64,000 bases of DNA, taken from the NCBI RefSeq assembly GCF_001426195.1, contig NZ_LMRS01000001.1:188501-252500 (forward strand). Direction: 5' to 3'. The stretch is from Sphingomonas sp. Leaf339. GTDB taxonomy: Bacteria > Pseudomonadota > Alphaproteobacteria > Sphingomonadales > Sphingomonadaceae. The notes under the pieces are model-generated. The model ran no database searches. It had not been told where the DNA came from and worked only from the letters and a program-made list of their open reading frames with translations. Below are positions 1 to 8,931 of the stretch, piece after piece; position 1 is the first letter of the stretch, and every line of letters starts with the position of its first letter. The position numbers were made by a program, and so were the translations under genes.

Positions 1-594
1 ATAGTTGATGGCGTGATCCGCGCCGAGCCGCCGGGCGGCCTCGCACTTGTGGTCGCTGCCCGCGGTGACGATCATCGTCAGGCCGAACAGCTTGCCCAGC
101 CCGATCGCCATCGTGCCGATGCCCGACGTGCCGCCATGGACCAGCACGGTATCACCCTCGACCGCATAGGCCCGTTCGAACAGGTTGGTCCACACGGTGA
201 ACAGCGTCTCCGGCATCGCCGCCGCCTCCACCATCGACAGGCTTTCCGGCACCGGCAGGCACTGACCATAGGGAGCGACGGCATATTCGGCATAGGCACC
301 GCCCGATACCAGCGCACATACCGGCTGGCCGATCACCTCGGGCATCACGCCTTCGCCGACCGCCACGATCGTGCCGGAGAACTCCATGCCCAGGATCGAG
401 GACGCGCCGGGGGGCGGGGGGTATTTGCCCTCGCGCTGCATCACCTCTGGCCGGTTGACGCCGATCGCGGCGACGCGAACCAGCACCTCACCCTCGCCGG
501 GATGCGGCACGGGGCGGTCGACGATCCGCAATACCTCCGGCCCGCCGGGCTCGGCCGGGTCGATCGCCTTCATGGTCGGGGGGATCGCATCCAT
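1..594 (-). CDS. NAD(P)H quinone oxidoreductase, PIG3 family (C-terminus off window)
   Basis: A zinc-independent medium-chain dehydrogenase/reductase that is expected to reduce quinones with NADPH in the cytoplasm. The 198 visible codons hold the GroES-like N-terminal half, including the motif [13 protein letters not shown] that is typical of the p53-inducible PIG3 (TP53I3) subfamily, and the start of the Rossmann fold with the nucleotide-binding motif HGGTSGIG near residue 153. The gene enters from position 594 and is cut by the left edge after roughly 60% of the usual length of about 330 residues. The start at 594 (MDAIPP) has an in-frame ATG alternative at 573. It is divergent from the DUF1192 gene. 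Family assignment is firm; the substrate is not known. Confidence 0.88.
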   Translation of the reverse strand, partial: MDAIPPTMKAIDPAEPGGPEVLRIVDRPVPHPGEGEVLVRVAAIGVNRPEVMQREGKYPPPPGASSILGMEFSGTIVAVGEGVMPEVIGQPVCALVSGGAYAEYAVAPYGQCLPVPESLSMVEAAAMPETLFTVWTNLFERAYAVEGDTVLVHGGTSGIGTMAIGLGKLFGLTMIVTAGSDHKCEAARRLGADHAINY

Positions 595-623
595 CGGTCA
601 GCCTCATCACGCGTGTCGCCGCC

Positions 624-652
624 GTTATTGACATCGCCCCGCCGCCGGTCAA
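624..652. promoter_or_regulatory. overlapping divergent promoters between PIG3 gene and DUF1192 gene
   Basis: TTGACA at 628-633 on the plus strand and TTGACC at 652-647 on the minus strand form an inverted pair TTGAC-N15-GTCAA. Each has a poor -10-like hexamer about 17 bases away (AACGTT at 651-656; AATAAC reading left from 629). The two candidate promoters would therefore lie on top of each other and should compete. This is a weak sequence-only call. Confidence 0.3.
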
Positions 653-663
653 CGTTCTGTATC

Positions 664-858
664 ATGGAGCTGGACGATACCCCGTCGATGCCGAGCGATC
701 CGCTGACCCAATTAGTCAGGCAGGACCTCGATCCGCTGTCCGTCACCGAACTGGATACGCGGATCGCCATGCTGGAGGGCGAGATCGCTCGCAGCCGGCG
801 CCACCGACAGCGCGCCGTCGATCACCGCGCCCACGCCGATGCGCTGTTTCGCCAGTGA
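664..858 (+). CDS. DUF1192 family small protein
   Basis: A 64-residue protein of the alphaproteobacterial DUF1192 family, recognised by the conserved central part LSVTELDTRIAMLEGEI followed by a basic helix. Members are short, predicted cytoplasmic, helical proteins of unknown function. The start at 664 (MELDDTPS) is the first ATG that gives the family length; the reading frame stays open far upstream, but that part is antisense to the neighbouring quinone reductase and is not used. The next gene is clpA, 110 bases downstream, in the same direction. Confidence 0.8.
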   Translation: MELDDTPSMPSDPLTQLVRQDLDPLSVTELDTRIAMLEGEIARSRRHRQRAVDHRAHADALFRQ

Positions 859-934
859 TCCACGATGCTCCCGAACGGCCGATCCGGGCGGGGGTGCTTG
901 ATGACGGGGCGGGGCGTCCCGACATAGATCGAAA

Positions 935-952
935 GGACCCGGCATCGGGTCC
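935..952 (+). promoter_or_regulatory. hairpin in the clpA leader
   Basis: GGACCCG-GCAT-CGGGTCC forms a perfect 7-base-pair stem with a 4-base loop ending 16 bases before the clpA ATG. No T-run follows, so it is more likely a leader structure or a weak end signal for the DUF1192 transcript than a normal terminator. The ribosome-binding region of clpA (CTGGAG, 955-960) lies directly after it. Confidence 0.4.
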
Positions 953-968
953 GACTGGAGTATCGTAA

Positions 969-3287
969 ATGCCCTCTTTCGCTCCCGCGCTCGAGACGAC
1001 ACTGCACAAGGCGCTCGAGGCGGCTTCGTCCCGCCGGCACGAATATGCGACGTTGGAACATCTGCTGCTCGCGCTGATCGATGACGAGCACGCGTCCAAG
1101 GTGATGACCGCGTGCCATGTCGATCTCGGCGAACTGAAGACCACAGTCGCGCATTATCTCGACACCGAGCTCGATGCGCTGAAGGTCGATGCCGCCACCG
1201 ATCCGTCGCCGACCAGCGGCTTCCAGCGCGTGGTGCAGCGTGCAATCCTGCACGTGCAATCGTCGGGCCGTGACGAGGTGACGGGCGCCAACGTGCTTGT
1301 GGCCCTGTTTAGCGAGCGCGAGAGCTATGCCGTCTATTTCCTGCAACAGCAGGATATGAGCCGGCTCGATGCCGTCAGCTTTATCAGCCACGGTGTCGGC
1401 AAGGGTGGTGCCACCGCCGAGACTCCGTCGCCGAAGGGCGCGGAGGAGGAAAAGCCGGCCAAGGGACAGGAGAAGGGCAAGACGGAAAGCGCGCTCAAGC
1501 AATTCACCGTCGATCTCAACGAGAAGGCGAAGATCGGCAAGGTCGATCCGCTGATCGGGCGCGGGCCGGAGGTCGATCGCACGATCCAGATCCTGTGCCG
1601 CCGGTCGAAGAACAATCCGTTGTACGTGGGCGATCCCGGCGTCGGCAAGACGGCGATCGCGGAGGGGCTGGCGCGCAAGATCGTCGAGGGCGACGTGCCC
1701 GACGTGCTGCTGGAGGCGGTGATCTACTCGCTCGACATGGGCGCGTTGCTGGCCGGCACCCGCTATCGCGGCGATTTCGAGGAGCGGCTGAAGGCGGTCG
1801 TCAACGAGCTTGAAAAGCTGCCGCACGCGGTGCTGTTCATCGACGAGATCCACACGGTGATCGGTGCGGGTGCGACCAGTGGCGGGGCGATGGATGCATC
1901 CAATCTGCTGAAGCCGGCGCTGTCTGGCGGGTCAATCCGCTGCATCGGCTCGACGACCTACAAGGAATTCCGCAACCACTTCGAAAAGGACCGCGCGCTG
2001 TTGCGCCGGTTCCAAAAGATAGACGTGAACGAGCCGACGATCGAGGACACGATCAAGATTCTCGCCGGCCTGCGTTCAGCGTTCGAGGATCATCACAAGG
2101 TCAAGTATACGCCCGATGCGATCAAGTCGGCCGTTGAACTGTCGGCGCGTTATATCAACGACCGCAAGCTGCCGGACAAGGCGATCGACGTGATCGACGA
2201 GGTCGGTGCGATGCAGATGCTGGTGCCGGCCGCCAAGCGGAAGAAGACCATCACTTCGCGCGAGATCGAACAGGTCATCGCGACGATGGCCCGGATCCCG
2301 CCGAAGAGCGTATCGACCGATGACAAGAAGGCGCTGGAGTCGCTGGAAACCGATCTGAAGCGGGTCGTGTTCGGCCAGAATTCGGCGATCGAGAAACTGT
2401 CCTCGGCGATCAAGCTGAGCCGGGCGGGCCTGCGCGACCCCGAAAAGCCGATCGGCAACTATCTGTTCACCGGCCCCACCGGCGTCGGCAAGACCGAGGT
2501 GGCCAAGCAGCTCGCGACGATCCTGGGCATTCCCCTCCAACGATTCGACATGTCCGAATATATGGAGCGGCATTCGGTCAGCCGGCTGATCGGTGCACCG
2601 CCGGGCTATGTCGGGTTTGATCAGGGCGGTCTGTTGACCGACGCGGTCGACCAGAACCCGCATTGTGTGTTGCTGCTCGACGAAATCGAGAAGGCGCATC
2701 CGGACCTGTTCAACATCCTGTTGCAGGTGATGGATAACGGTCGTCTGACCGATCAGCACGGCAAGTCGGTGGATTTCCGTAACACGATCCTCATCATGAC
2801 GACCAATGCCGGCGCCGCCGACATGGCACGCGAGACGCTCGGCTTCGGCAATCTGACCCGCGAGGGCGAGGACGAACAGGCGGTGCAGAAGATGTTCACG
2901 CCGGAGTTCCGCAACCGGCTGGATGCTGTGGTGCCGTTCGGTTATCTGCCGACCGATGTCGTCGCGCGGGTGGTGGACAAGTTCATCCTCCAACTGGAGC
3001 TTCAGCTGGCGGATCGCAACGTGCACATCAATCTGGATGACGCGGCCAAGGCATGGCTCACTGAAAAGGGCTATGACAAACTGTACGGCGCCCGCCCCAT
3101 GGGTCGCCTGATACAGGAGAAGATCAAGCAGCCGCTCGCCGAGGAACTGCTGTTCGGCAAACTGGTCCATGGTGGCGAAGTGACGGTGCGGATGAAGGAC
3201 GGGCAATTGTCTTTCGCCATAGAGCCCGCCGCGCCGAAGAAGCCGCGCAAGAAGGGCGGCAAGGCTGAGGCGGTCGAGGCGAAATAG
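969..3287 (+). CDS. clpA: ATP-dependent Clp protease ATP-binding subunit ClpA
   Basis: A AAA+ unfoldase that feeds substrates into the ClpP peptidase, including N-degron substrates delivered by ClpS. The 772 residues match ClpA: a Clp_N double repeat at about 1-140, a first ATPase module with Walker A GDPGVGKT near residue 221 and Walker B VLFIDEIH near 288, and a second module with Walker A GPTGVGKT near 502. The ClpP-docking loop is represented by LGF at 624-626 (IGL in E. coli). Start ATG at 969 follows a weak CTGGAG. An acidic/lysine-rich linker lies at about 150-170. The usual upstream partner clpS is not in the 110 bases before it. A strong terminator follows. Confidence 0.96.
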   Translation: MPSFAPALETTLHKALEAASSRRHEYATLEHLLLALIDDEHASKVMTACHVDLGELKTTVAHYLDTELDALKVDAATDPSPTSGFQRVVQRAILHVQSSGRDEVTGANVLVALFSERESYAVYFLQQQDMSRLDAVSFISHGVGKGGATAETPSPKGAEEEKPAKGQEKGKTESALKQFTVDLNEKAKIGKVDPLIGRGPEVDRTIQILCRRSKNNPLYVGDPGVGKTAIAEGLARKIVEGDVPDVLLEAVIYSLDMGALLAGTRYRGDFEERLKAVVNELEKLPHAVLFIDEIHTVIGAGATSGGAMDASNLLKPALSGGSIRCIGSTTYKEFRNHFEKDRALLRRFQKIDVNEPTIEDTIKILAGLRSAFEDHHKVKYTPDAIKSAVELSARYINDRKLPDKAIDVIDEVGAMQMLVPAAKRKKTITSREIEQVIATMARIPPKSVSTDDKKALESLETDLKRVVFGQNSAIEKLSSAIKLSRAGLRDPEKPIGNYLFTGPTGVGKTEVAKQLATILGIPLQRFDMSEYMERHSVSRLIGAPPGYVGFDQGGLLTDAVDQNPHCVLLLDEIEKAHPDLFNILLQVMDNGRLTDQHGKSVDFRNTILIMTTNAGAADMARETLGFGNLTREGEDEQAVQKMFTPEFRNRLDAVVPFGYLPTDVVARVVDKFILQLELQLADRNVHINLDDAAKAWLTEKGYDKLYGARPMGRLIQEKIKQPLAEELLFGKLVHGGEVTVRMKDGQLSFAIEPAAPKKPRKKGGKAEAVEAK

Positions 3288-3293
3288 CACGCC

Positions 3294-3327
3294 AGGGGCG
3301 GAGGCCATGATGGTCTCCGCCCTTAAT
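3294..3327 (+). terminator. Rho-independent terminator after clpA
   Basis: An 11-base-pair stem GGGCGGAGGCC / GGTCTCCGCCC (3296-3306 and 3312-3322, one G-T pair) encloses the loop ATGAT. It starts 8 bases after the clpA stop and is followed by TTAATT. Confidence 0.8.
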
Positions 3328-3377
3328 TCTGCCGCGTTGACCTTCCATCAAGGTGACCGTTGGTACAACGGGAACCC

Positions 3378-5057
3378 ATGATGGGACGGATAACGCGGCT
3401 GATATTCTGGGGGTGGCTAGCGCTGCTCGCCTGTGCCGTAACTGCCGGCCCCGCCACCGCCAGCACGTCGCTATCCGTGTGCATGATCCACGCCACGTCG
3501 GGCATGACGCCGCAGGCGCTGTTCGCTGATCCCCGCCGGTTCGATTGCGTTACGCCGCAGAAACGGTTCGGCCGGGGCGATTTCTGGCTGTTGTCCCAGC
3601 CTTTGCCTGACCTGACGGCATCTCATCCGCCGTTCTCCGTCCGTTTCGCCGGCATGTGGCGGGAACGGACTACGCTTTATACCCTATACGCCGACGGAGC
3701 GATCGAGCGGTCCAGTTTTACCAATCGAACGACCGGACGATTCATGCGGCTGGGCGGCCTGATTCGGATGCCGCTGGTGGAACGGTCGACCGCGCCCATC
3801 CGCCTGCTATGGCATATACGCGACGCTGGAAACATGCGCGGCGTTTTGGTGGAGCCCACCTTGGTCGACCGGGTGGAGGGTGATCGAACCGAGCTGTTGT
3901 TCGCAATCTTCTATGCCAGTTTCGCGGGCATGGCAGTGGCACTGATCGTCTATAATCTCGCGCTGTGGGCGGCGTTGCGCCAGGCGTTCCAGCCCGCCTA
4001 TTGCCTGATGCTTCTGTTGCTCATCTGCTATTCGGCGATGTCATCGGGCGCCGTCGGGCTATGGTGGCCGGACATCGATAATTACACGAGATTACGTCTG
4101 GCCGGGCTGTTTCTGGGTCTGTCCGGCGCCTCCGTCCTGTTGTTCGCGCGGTTTTTCTTCGAACGACGAGTGTTTGCAGGCTGGCTGGCGCGGGCCACCG
4201 ATCTGGTGATGGTGATGCTCGTCGGCTCGACGCTGGCGTTCGCGCTGCTAGCACCTTGGCATCTCAACGCGCTGGATGATGCGGTTACCGTCAGTTTCCT
4301 GTTGCTAGCGATCGTTGTGCCGGCAATCTTGGTGCAGGCATGGCGGCGGCGGAGCAACTATCTGTGGCTGTTCGCGATCGCCTGGGGCGTGCCGATCGTC
4401 ATGGGCTGCGTCCGCGTGGCGGCATCGTTTGGCCTGGTCCGCTGGCACATCTGGACCGAACATTCGACGATCCTGGCGATGGCGCTGGAGGCGATGCTGT
4501 CGAGCCTGGGCATCGCCTATCGCATCAGATTGTTGAGCCGGGAACGCGATCAGGCGCGCGAGCAGGAAGTGGTGGCGCGCGAACTGGCGGATGTCGATCC
4601 GCTGACCGGGCTGTTCAACCGCCGTGCTTTCCTGCGGCAGGCGATCGGACGATCGGGTGCGCAGACGCTGTTGATTGCTGACCTGGACCATTTCAAGCAC
4701 ATCAATGAAACCATTGGGCACGATGGCGGTGACGAAGTGCTGCGATCGTTCGCGCGGGCGCTGTCGGCGGTAGTGCCGGCGGGGGGATTGGTCGCGCGGA
4801 TCGGCGGTGAGGAATTTGCGGTCGTCGGCGATGCCGGGACGGGGATCGATGGACCCGCGATCCTGCACGCGTTGCGCCATGCGCGCATGCCGTTCGACCT
4901 GACGGTGACGTGCAGTATCGGCACCTGCACCGGACCATTATTGCGCGAGGCGGATTGGAAGGCGCTGTACCGCGACGCCGATCGGGCATTGTACGCGGCA
5001 AAGGCGGCGGGCCGCGACCGGGCGCGCGATGCAAGTGCCTCTCCGGTTGCGGTATGA
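3378..5057 (+). CDS. membrane diguanylate cyclase (7TM-DISM-like sensor plus GGDEF)
   Basis: Predicted to make cyclic di-GMP from two GTP. There is an N-terminal signal segment (MMGRITRLIFWGWLALLACAV), then a periplasmic region to about residue 175, about seven membrane spans (175-385) in the style of 7TMR-DISM receptors, and a C-terminal GGDEF domain. The domain has the metal site DLDHFKHINE near residue 435, the GHDGGDEVL helix and an intact GGEEF signature near 476-480. The inhibitory I-site RxxD that normally sits five residues before the signature is absent (GGLVARIGGEEF), so product inhibition is unlikely. No EAL domain is present. ATG at 3378 or 3381 fits better than the upstream TTG at 3360. 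Confidence 0.9.
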   Translation: MMGRITRLIFWGWLALLACAVTAGPATASTSLSVCMIHATSGMTPQALFADPRRFDCVTPQKRFGRGDFWLLSQPLPDLTASHPPFSVRFAGMWRERTTLYTLYADGAIERSSFTNRTTGRFMRLGGLIRMPLVERSTAPIRLLWHIRDAGNMRGVLVEPTLVDRVEGDRTELLFAIFYASFAGMAVALIVYNLALWAALRQAFQPAYCLMLLLLICYSAMSSGAVGLWWPDIDNYTRLRLAGLFLGLSGASVLLFARFFFERRVFAGWLARATDLVMVMLVGSTLAFALLAPWHLNALDDAVTVSFLLLAIVVPAILVQAWRRRSNYLWLFAIAWGVPIVMGCVRVAASFGLVRWHIWTEHSTILAMALEAMLSSLGIAYRIRLLSRERDQAREQEVVARELADVDPLTGLFNRRAFLRQAIGRSGAQTLLIADLDHFKHINETIGHDGGDEVLRSFARALSAVVPAGGLVARIGGEEFAVVGDAGTGIDGPAILHALRHARMPFDLTVTCSIGTCTGPLLREADWKALYRDADRALYAAKAAGRDRARDASASPVAV

Positions 5058-5067
5058 GCGGCCCGGA

Positions 5068-5102
5068 TTGACGCTTGCGTAAGCTTGCTTACACTGATGT
5101 AA
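5068..5102 (+). promoter_or_regulatory. fadD promoter with overlapping palindromic operators, probably leaderless
   Basis: TTGACG (5068-5073), a 16-base spacer and TACACT (5090-5095) form a good sigma-70 promoter. Its predicted start point lies at about 5102, one base before the ATG at 5103, and no Shine-Dalgarno sequence is present. The spacer and -10 carry a perfect palindrome GTAAGC-TT-GCTTAC (5079-5092) and a second overlapping one TTACA-CTGA-TGTAA (5089-5102). The arrangement suggests a repressor, perhaps TetR-type and acyl-CoA responsive, that occludes RNA polymerase. The regulator itself is not in the window. Confidence 0.6.
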
Positions 5103-6800
5103 ATGAGCGACGAACGACCTTGGGTAATCCATTATCGCCACCCCGTACCCTGGGGCGACGTGCCGGATGAGCGATCGATGGTCGATCTGTTCGACGACGC
5201 TGCGGCCCGGCACGGGTCGGCGCCGCTGATCGATTTTCTTGGTCGGCGCTACAGCTATGCCGAGACTCATGATGGCGCGAACCGGGTGGCGTGCGGGCTG
5301 GCGGCGATGGGGTATGGCCCTGGCGACCGGATTGGATTGTTCCTGCCGAACGTGCCGCATTATCTGGCGGCCTATTATGGTATCCTGAAACTGGGGGCGA
5401 CGGTCGTCAATTTCTCGCCACTCTATACGGTGACGGAATTAGCGGACCAGGTGGCTGATTCGGGGACGCGGCTGCTCTTTACGCTGTCTGCGACTGCGTT
5501 GTTGCCAACGGCCATCGAGGTACTGGAACGAAGCGCGCTGGAACGACTGGTGGTCGGATCGGTGGCGGGGGCACTGCCACCGGCCAAATCATTAATCTAT
5601 CGGTTGTGGCGTCGGCGCGAGGTTGCGAAGACCCCGAACGATCCGCGCATCACCGCCTTCTCGCGATTGATCGCCAACAAGGGGACGTGCGCCACGCCGT
5701 CGATCGATCCGGTTCATGATGTGGCGCTGATCCAGTATACGGGCGGCACCACCGGCACGCCCAAAGGGGCGATGCTGACGCATCGCAACTTGGCGGCGAA
5801 TGCAGTGCAGGTCGCGGGCCTAGATCCAGACCGCGGCCAGATCACCGATCGGATCCTCGGCGTGCTGCCGCTGTTCCATGTCTTCGCCAATACATGCGTG
5901 TTGAACCGGACCATCGTGACTGGTGGCGAGATCGTACTGTTGCCACGGTTCGATGCGGGACAGGTATTGGCCGCAATCCAGCGGACGCAGGCGACGTCGC
6001 TGCCGGGCGTACCGACCATGTATCAGGCGCTGCTTGATCACCCGAAGACTGCAACGACAGATTTCTCCTCGCTCAGAATCTGTATTTCCGGCGGTGCGCC
6101 GCTTGCGGCCGAACTGAAGGCGCGGTTCCGGGCGGTGACGGGCGCGGCGCTGGTCGAGGGGTATGGCTTGTCGGAAAGTTCCGGGGTCGTATCGTGCAAC
6201 CCGTATGAAACGGGGGGCAAGGACGGCACGATCGGGCAACCGGTGCCCGGCACGGATCTGCGACTAGTGGACAAGGAAGACCCCACCCGGTCCGCCGCGC
6301 CGGGCGAACCCGGTGAGATCGTCTTGCGCGGGCCGCAGATCATGAAGGGTTACTGGAACCGCCCAGATGCCGATGATGAGGTGTTCGTCGTCGACGCGGC
6401 AAGCGACCAATGGTTGCGAACCGGCGATGTCGGCATAATCGATGCCGAAGGCTTTGTGACAATCGTCGATCGGCTAAAGGACATGATCGCCGTCAGTGGT
6501 TTCAAGGTCTTTCCCAGCCAGATCGAGGCGGTACTGTACCATCATCCGGCAGTGAAAGAGGCGTTGGTGATCGGTATGCCGGATGCCTATCGCGGCGAAC
6601 GACCGCGCGCATTTGTCACGCTGAACGACGATGCGGTAGTGACGGACGAAACACTGTGTGGCTGGCTTAACCCACAACTGGGGCGGCATGAGCGGGTCGA
6701 TAAAGTAATCGTTCGGGCCAGTATGCCGAAGACCATGATCGGAAAACTCAGCCGCAAGGATTTGCTGGCGGAGGTATTGGCCGAAACGACCGGAGCATGA
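5103..6800 (+). CDS. fadD: long-chain fatty acid--CoA ligase (AMP-binding)
   Basis: An adenylate-forming enzyme that activates a carboxylic acid, most likely a long-chain fatty acid, to its CoA ester. The 565 residues contain the full set of ANL motifs: the P-loop YTGGTTGTPKGAMLTHRN near residue 213, the GYGLSESSG motif near 358, the TGDVG motif near 442, the hinge DRLKDMI near 457, and the catalytic lysine region MIGKLSRKDLL near the end. Length and order fit FadD (561 residues in E. coli). The gene stands alone and follows a diguanylate cyclase gene by 45 bases, so expression probably depends on its own operator-bearing promoter. Chain-length preference cannot be read from sequence; a medium-chain or aromatic acid ligase is possible. 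Confidence 0.85.
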   Translation: MSDERPWVIHYRHPVPWGDVPDERSMVDLFDDAAARHGSAPLIDFLGRRYSYAETHDGANRVACGLAAMGYGPGDRIGLFLPNVPHYLAAYYGILKLGATVVNFSPLYTVTELADQVADSGTRLLFTLSATALLPTAIEVLERSALERLVVGSVAGALPPAKSLIYRLWRRREVAKTPNDPRITAFSRLIANKGTCATPSIDPVHDVALIQYTGGTTGTPKGAMLTHRNLAANAVQVAGLDPDRGQITDRILGVLPLFHVFANTCVLNRTIVTGGEIVLLPRFDAGQVLAAIQRTQATSLPGVPTMYQALLDHPKTATTDFSSLRICISGGAPLAAELKARFRAVTGAALVEGYGLSESSGVVSCNPYETGGKDGTIGQPVPGTDLRLVDKEDPTRSAAPGEPGEIVLRGPQIMKGYWNRPDADDEVFVVDAASDQWLRTGDVGIIDAEGFVTIVDRLKDMIAVSGFKVFPSQIEAVLYHHPAVKEALVIGMPDAYRGERPRAFVTLNDDAVVTDETLCGWLNPQLGRHERVDKVIVRASMPKTMIGKLSRKDLLAEVLAETTGA

Positions 6801-6822
6801 TGCCCCGGTCGCCTGCCATCAT

Positions 6823-7278
6823 TTAACGCGGACCGGGGGTGGTCACGATACCCGACGTTCCAGTCATCGCTGCGCTGCCCGGCATCGTCGATCCTGTGGT
6901 GGTCCCACCATAATTACCGGCCGCTCCCGGGGTGTTTACCGTGGCGCCGTCGTTGACGGAGGCGCCGACGCCGCCCGGTGTTGACATCGTCGTGCGACCG
7001 CGACGCGTGCGGGTCGAGCGGGTGGTCTGCCCCTGCATACCGGGTGTAGAACCGACACCCGTCGTACCGGACGCCGTCGTCCCAGTTCCCATCGTTCCCG
7101 TGCCCATCGGATTGGAGCCAAGGCTTCCCGATGTGCCGGTACCAAGCGTTCCGGTCGTCTGGCCGGGCATGCTGCCGACGGAGCTGCCGGTCGATCCGGG
7201 GGCGGTCGACCCCGTCTGAGCGGTGGCGATTGCCGGGATGGATAACATGATTGCGGCGAGGGGAAGGATGATACGCAT
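6823..7278 (-). CDS. secreted low-complexity Gly/Thr/Ser-rich protein, stress-response promoter
   Basis: 151 residues with a clear Sec signal peptide (MRIILPLAAIMLSIPAIATAQ, predicted cleavage after ATA-Q or similar) followed by a mature part made almost only of Gly, Thr, Ser, Pro and Met in irregular short repeats such as GTGTMGTGTT. A basic patch TRSTRTRRGRTT sits in the middle. No domain is recognisable and no cysteines are present; an extracytoplasmic disordered protein is the only safe reading. A good AGGAGAG ribosome site lies just before the ATG, and a perfect GGAAC-N17-CGTT motif 33 bases upstream suggests control by the EcfG general stress sigma factor. It follows aroC by 64 bases on the same strand but has its own promoter. 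Confidence 0.75.
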   Translation of the reverse strand: MRIILPLAAIMLSIPAIATAQTGSTAPGSTGSSVGSMPGQTTGTLGTGTSGSLGSNPMGTGTMGTGTTASGTTGVGSTPGMQGQTTRSTRTRRGRTTMSTPGGVGASVNDGATVNTPGAAGNYGGTTTGSTMPGSAAMTGTSGIVTTPGPR

Positions 7279-7310
7279 GATGTTCTCTCCTGATTTTTTG
7301 TCAGAGGTAG

Positions 7311-7336
7311 AACGACTTGCTAGCGGCAGACGTTCC
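7311..7336 (-). promoter_or_regulatory. EcfG-type general stress response promoter (GGAAC-N17-CGTT)
   Basis: On the minus strand GGAAC (7336-7332), a 17-base spacer and CGTT (7314-7311) match exactly the consensus known for EcfG/SigT/RpoE2 promoters of alphaproteobacteria. The predicted start point gives a leader of about 25 bases that includes the AGGAGAG ribosome site. The motif lies entirely between the aroC stop and the secreted-protein gene. Confidence 0.75.
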
Positions 7337-7342
7337 CTACGA

Positions 7343-8410
7343 TCAGCCGCATTGAGCCCGGTGAAGCAACGCCTGATCCGCCAGGACGAGCGCGACCATG
7401 GCCTCGACGACGGGAACGCCGCGGATGCCGACGCAGGGATCGTGCCGACCTTTGGTCATGATCTCGGTCGCGTCACCCTCGCGAGTGATCGTCTCGACCG
7501 GGGTCAGGATCGAGCTGGTCGGTTTAAACGCGACGCGCAGGCGAATGGGCTGTCCCGTCGCGATACCACCGGCGATGCCGCCAGCATGATTGGCGAGAAA
7601 TTCGGGGCCTTCGGCGCCGGGGCGCATCGGGTCTGCATTCTGTTCGCCGGACAGGCTGGCGGCCGCGAAACCGTCGCCGATCTCCACGCCCTTAACTGCG
7701 TTGATGCCCATGCAGGCAGCCGCCAGTTCGGCATCCAGCTTGGCATAGAGTGGCGCACCCCAGCCGGCGGGGACGCCGTTCGCCTCGCAGGCGATCACTG
7801 CACCGAGCGACGAACCGGCCTTGCGCGCCTCATCGACCAACGCCTCCCAGCGGCGGGCGGCTTCGGGGTCGGGACAGAAGAAGGGATTGCGGTCGATCTC
7901 GGCCGCATCGAAGCGGGCGGGGTCGATCGTGTCGCCGCCGATCGCTTCCACCCAGGCGCGGACTTGAACCTGCGGGATGACGAGCCGGGCGACCGCTCCG
8001 GCCGCCACACGGCTGGCGGTTTCGCGGGCGGAGGATCGTCCACCGCCGCGATGGTCGCGGAAGCCGTATTTGGCGTCATAAGCATAATCGGCATGGCCGG
8101 GGCGATATGCCTTGGCGACCTCCGAATAGTCCTTCGATCGCTGGTCGACATTTTCGATCATCAGGCTGATCGGCGTGCCGGTGGTGCGGCCGTCGAACAC
8201 GCCGGACAGGATGCGAACTTCGTCCGGTTCACGCCGTTGCGTGGTGAAGCGCGAGGTGCCGGGGCGGCGTTTGTCGAGCCATGGCTGTATATCGGCCTCG
8301 GTCAGGGCAATTCCCGGCGGGCAGCCATCGACCACCGCACCGATTGCCGGGCCGTGGCTTTCGCCCCAAGTCGTAAAGCGCAGCACGCGGCCGAAGCTGT
8401 TCCAGCTCAT
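7343..8410 (-). CDS. aroC: chorismate synthase
   Basis: Catalyses the last shikimate-pathway step, 5-enolpyruvylshikimate-3-phosphate to chorismate, with reduced FMN as cofactor. The 355 residues begin [20 protein letters not shown], which contains the family N-terminal signature, and keep the conserved [14 protein letters not shown] and [19 protein letters not shown] segments. The start at 8410 is set by homology and by the ATGA overlap with the stop of the acetyltransferase gene upstream. It is the last gene of a minus-strand operon (DnaJ-like, YihY, fabI, GNAT, aroC). Confidence 0.97.
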   Translation of the reverse strand: MSWNSFGRVLRFTTWGESHGPAIGAVVDGCPPGIALTEADIQPWLDKRRPGTSRFTTQRREPDEVRILSGVFDGRTTGTPISLMIENVDQRSKDYSEVAKAYRPGHADYAYDAKYGFRDHRGGGRSSARETASRVAAGAVARLVIPQVQVRAWVEAIGGDTIDPARFDAAEIDRNPFFCPDPEAARRWEALVDEARKAGSSLGAVIACEANGVPAGWGAPLYAKLDAELAAACMGINAVKGVEIGDGFAAASLSGEQNADPMRPGAEGPEFLANHAGGIAGGIATGQPIRLRVAFKPTSSILTPVETITREGDATEIMTKGRHDPCVGIRGVPVVEAMVALVLADQALLHRAQCG

Positions 8411-8931
8411 GCGGATTGTCCCAACCGGGCGAACGCGGCGGCATGCCGTGCCTCGCCCCGCACGCCGCAAGGCATCAGGCCACCCTGCAACGGCATCGCC
8501 ATCAGATGTTCGCCGGCATAGGGCGATACGAAACCCTTCGAACACCGCGGGTCGAACCCGAACCGGGTGTAAAAGGCGGGATCACCGAGCACGAAACAGA
8601 GGACGACGCCCTCTTCCTCCAGCCGCTCCAGCCCGGCCGTGACGAGTGCCTCCGCCACGCCCTGTCGCCGATGGTCGCTGGCAACGGCGACAGGTGCCAG
8701 AGCGACGGAAGGGACTGACTGATCCGCCACCGAGACGTCCATCCGGCTGAACGCCGCGACACCGGCGATCTTCCCGCTACCTTCGTCCGCAGCCACGAGC
8801 AGCAGGACCATGTCCCCCTCGGCACATAGATCGCCGATCAGGCGCGCCTCGGCGGGCGCCGGGAAGGTGGTGCGCAACAGATCATCGATCGCGGCGACAT
8901 CGCCGGGCGCGGCGGGACGGATGGTGAGCAT
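8407..8931 (-). CDS. GNAT family N-acetyltransferase (YhbS-like)
   Basis: A 174-residue acetyl-CoA-dependent N-acetyltransferase. The acetyl-CoA motif A is seen in [19 protein letters not shown] (residues about 78-96), and the stretch [15 protein letters not shown] is characteristic of the YhbS branch (COG3153). The acceptor is unknown. Its ATG shares one base with the fabI stop (TGATG) and its stop overlaps the aroC start by four bases, so translation is likely coupled across all three genes. Confidence 0.85.
   Translation of the reverse strand: MLTIRPAAPGDVAAIDDLLRTTFPAPAEARLIGDLCAEGDMVLLLVAADEGSGKIAGVAAFSRMDVSVADQSVPSVALAPVAVASDHRRQGVAEALVTAGLERLEEEGVVLCFVLGDPAFYTRFGFDPRCSKGFVSPYAGEHLMAMPLQGGLMPCGVRGEARHAAAFARLGQSA

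Noticed and set aside
13..663. Long plus-strand reading frame entering the DUF1192 gene
   Set aside because: It is antisense to the quinone oxidoreductase gene, whose protein sequence is clearly real. Only the part from ATG 664 matches a family.
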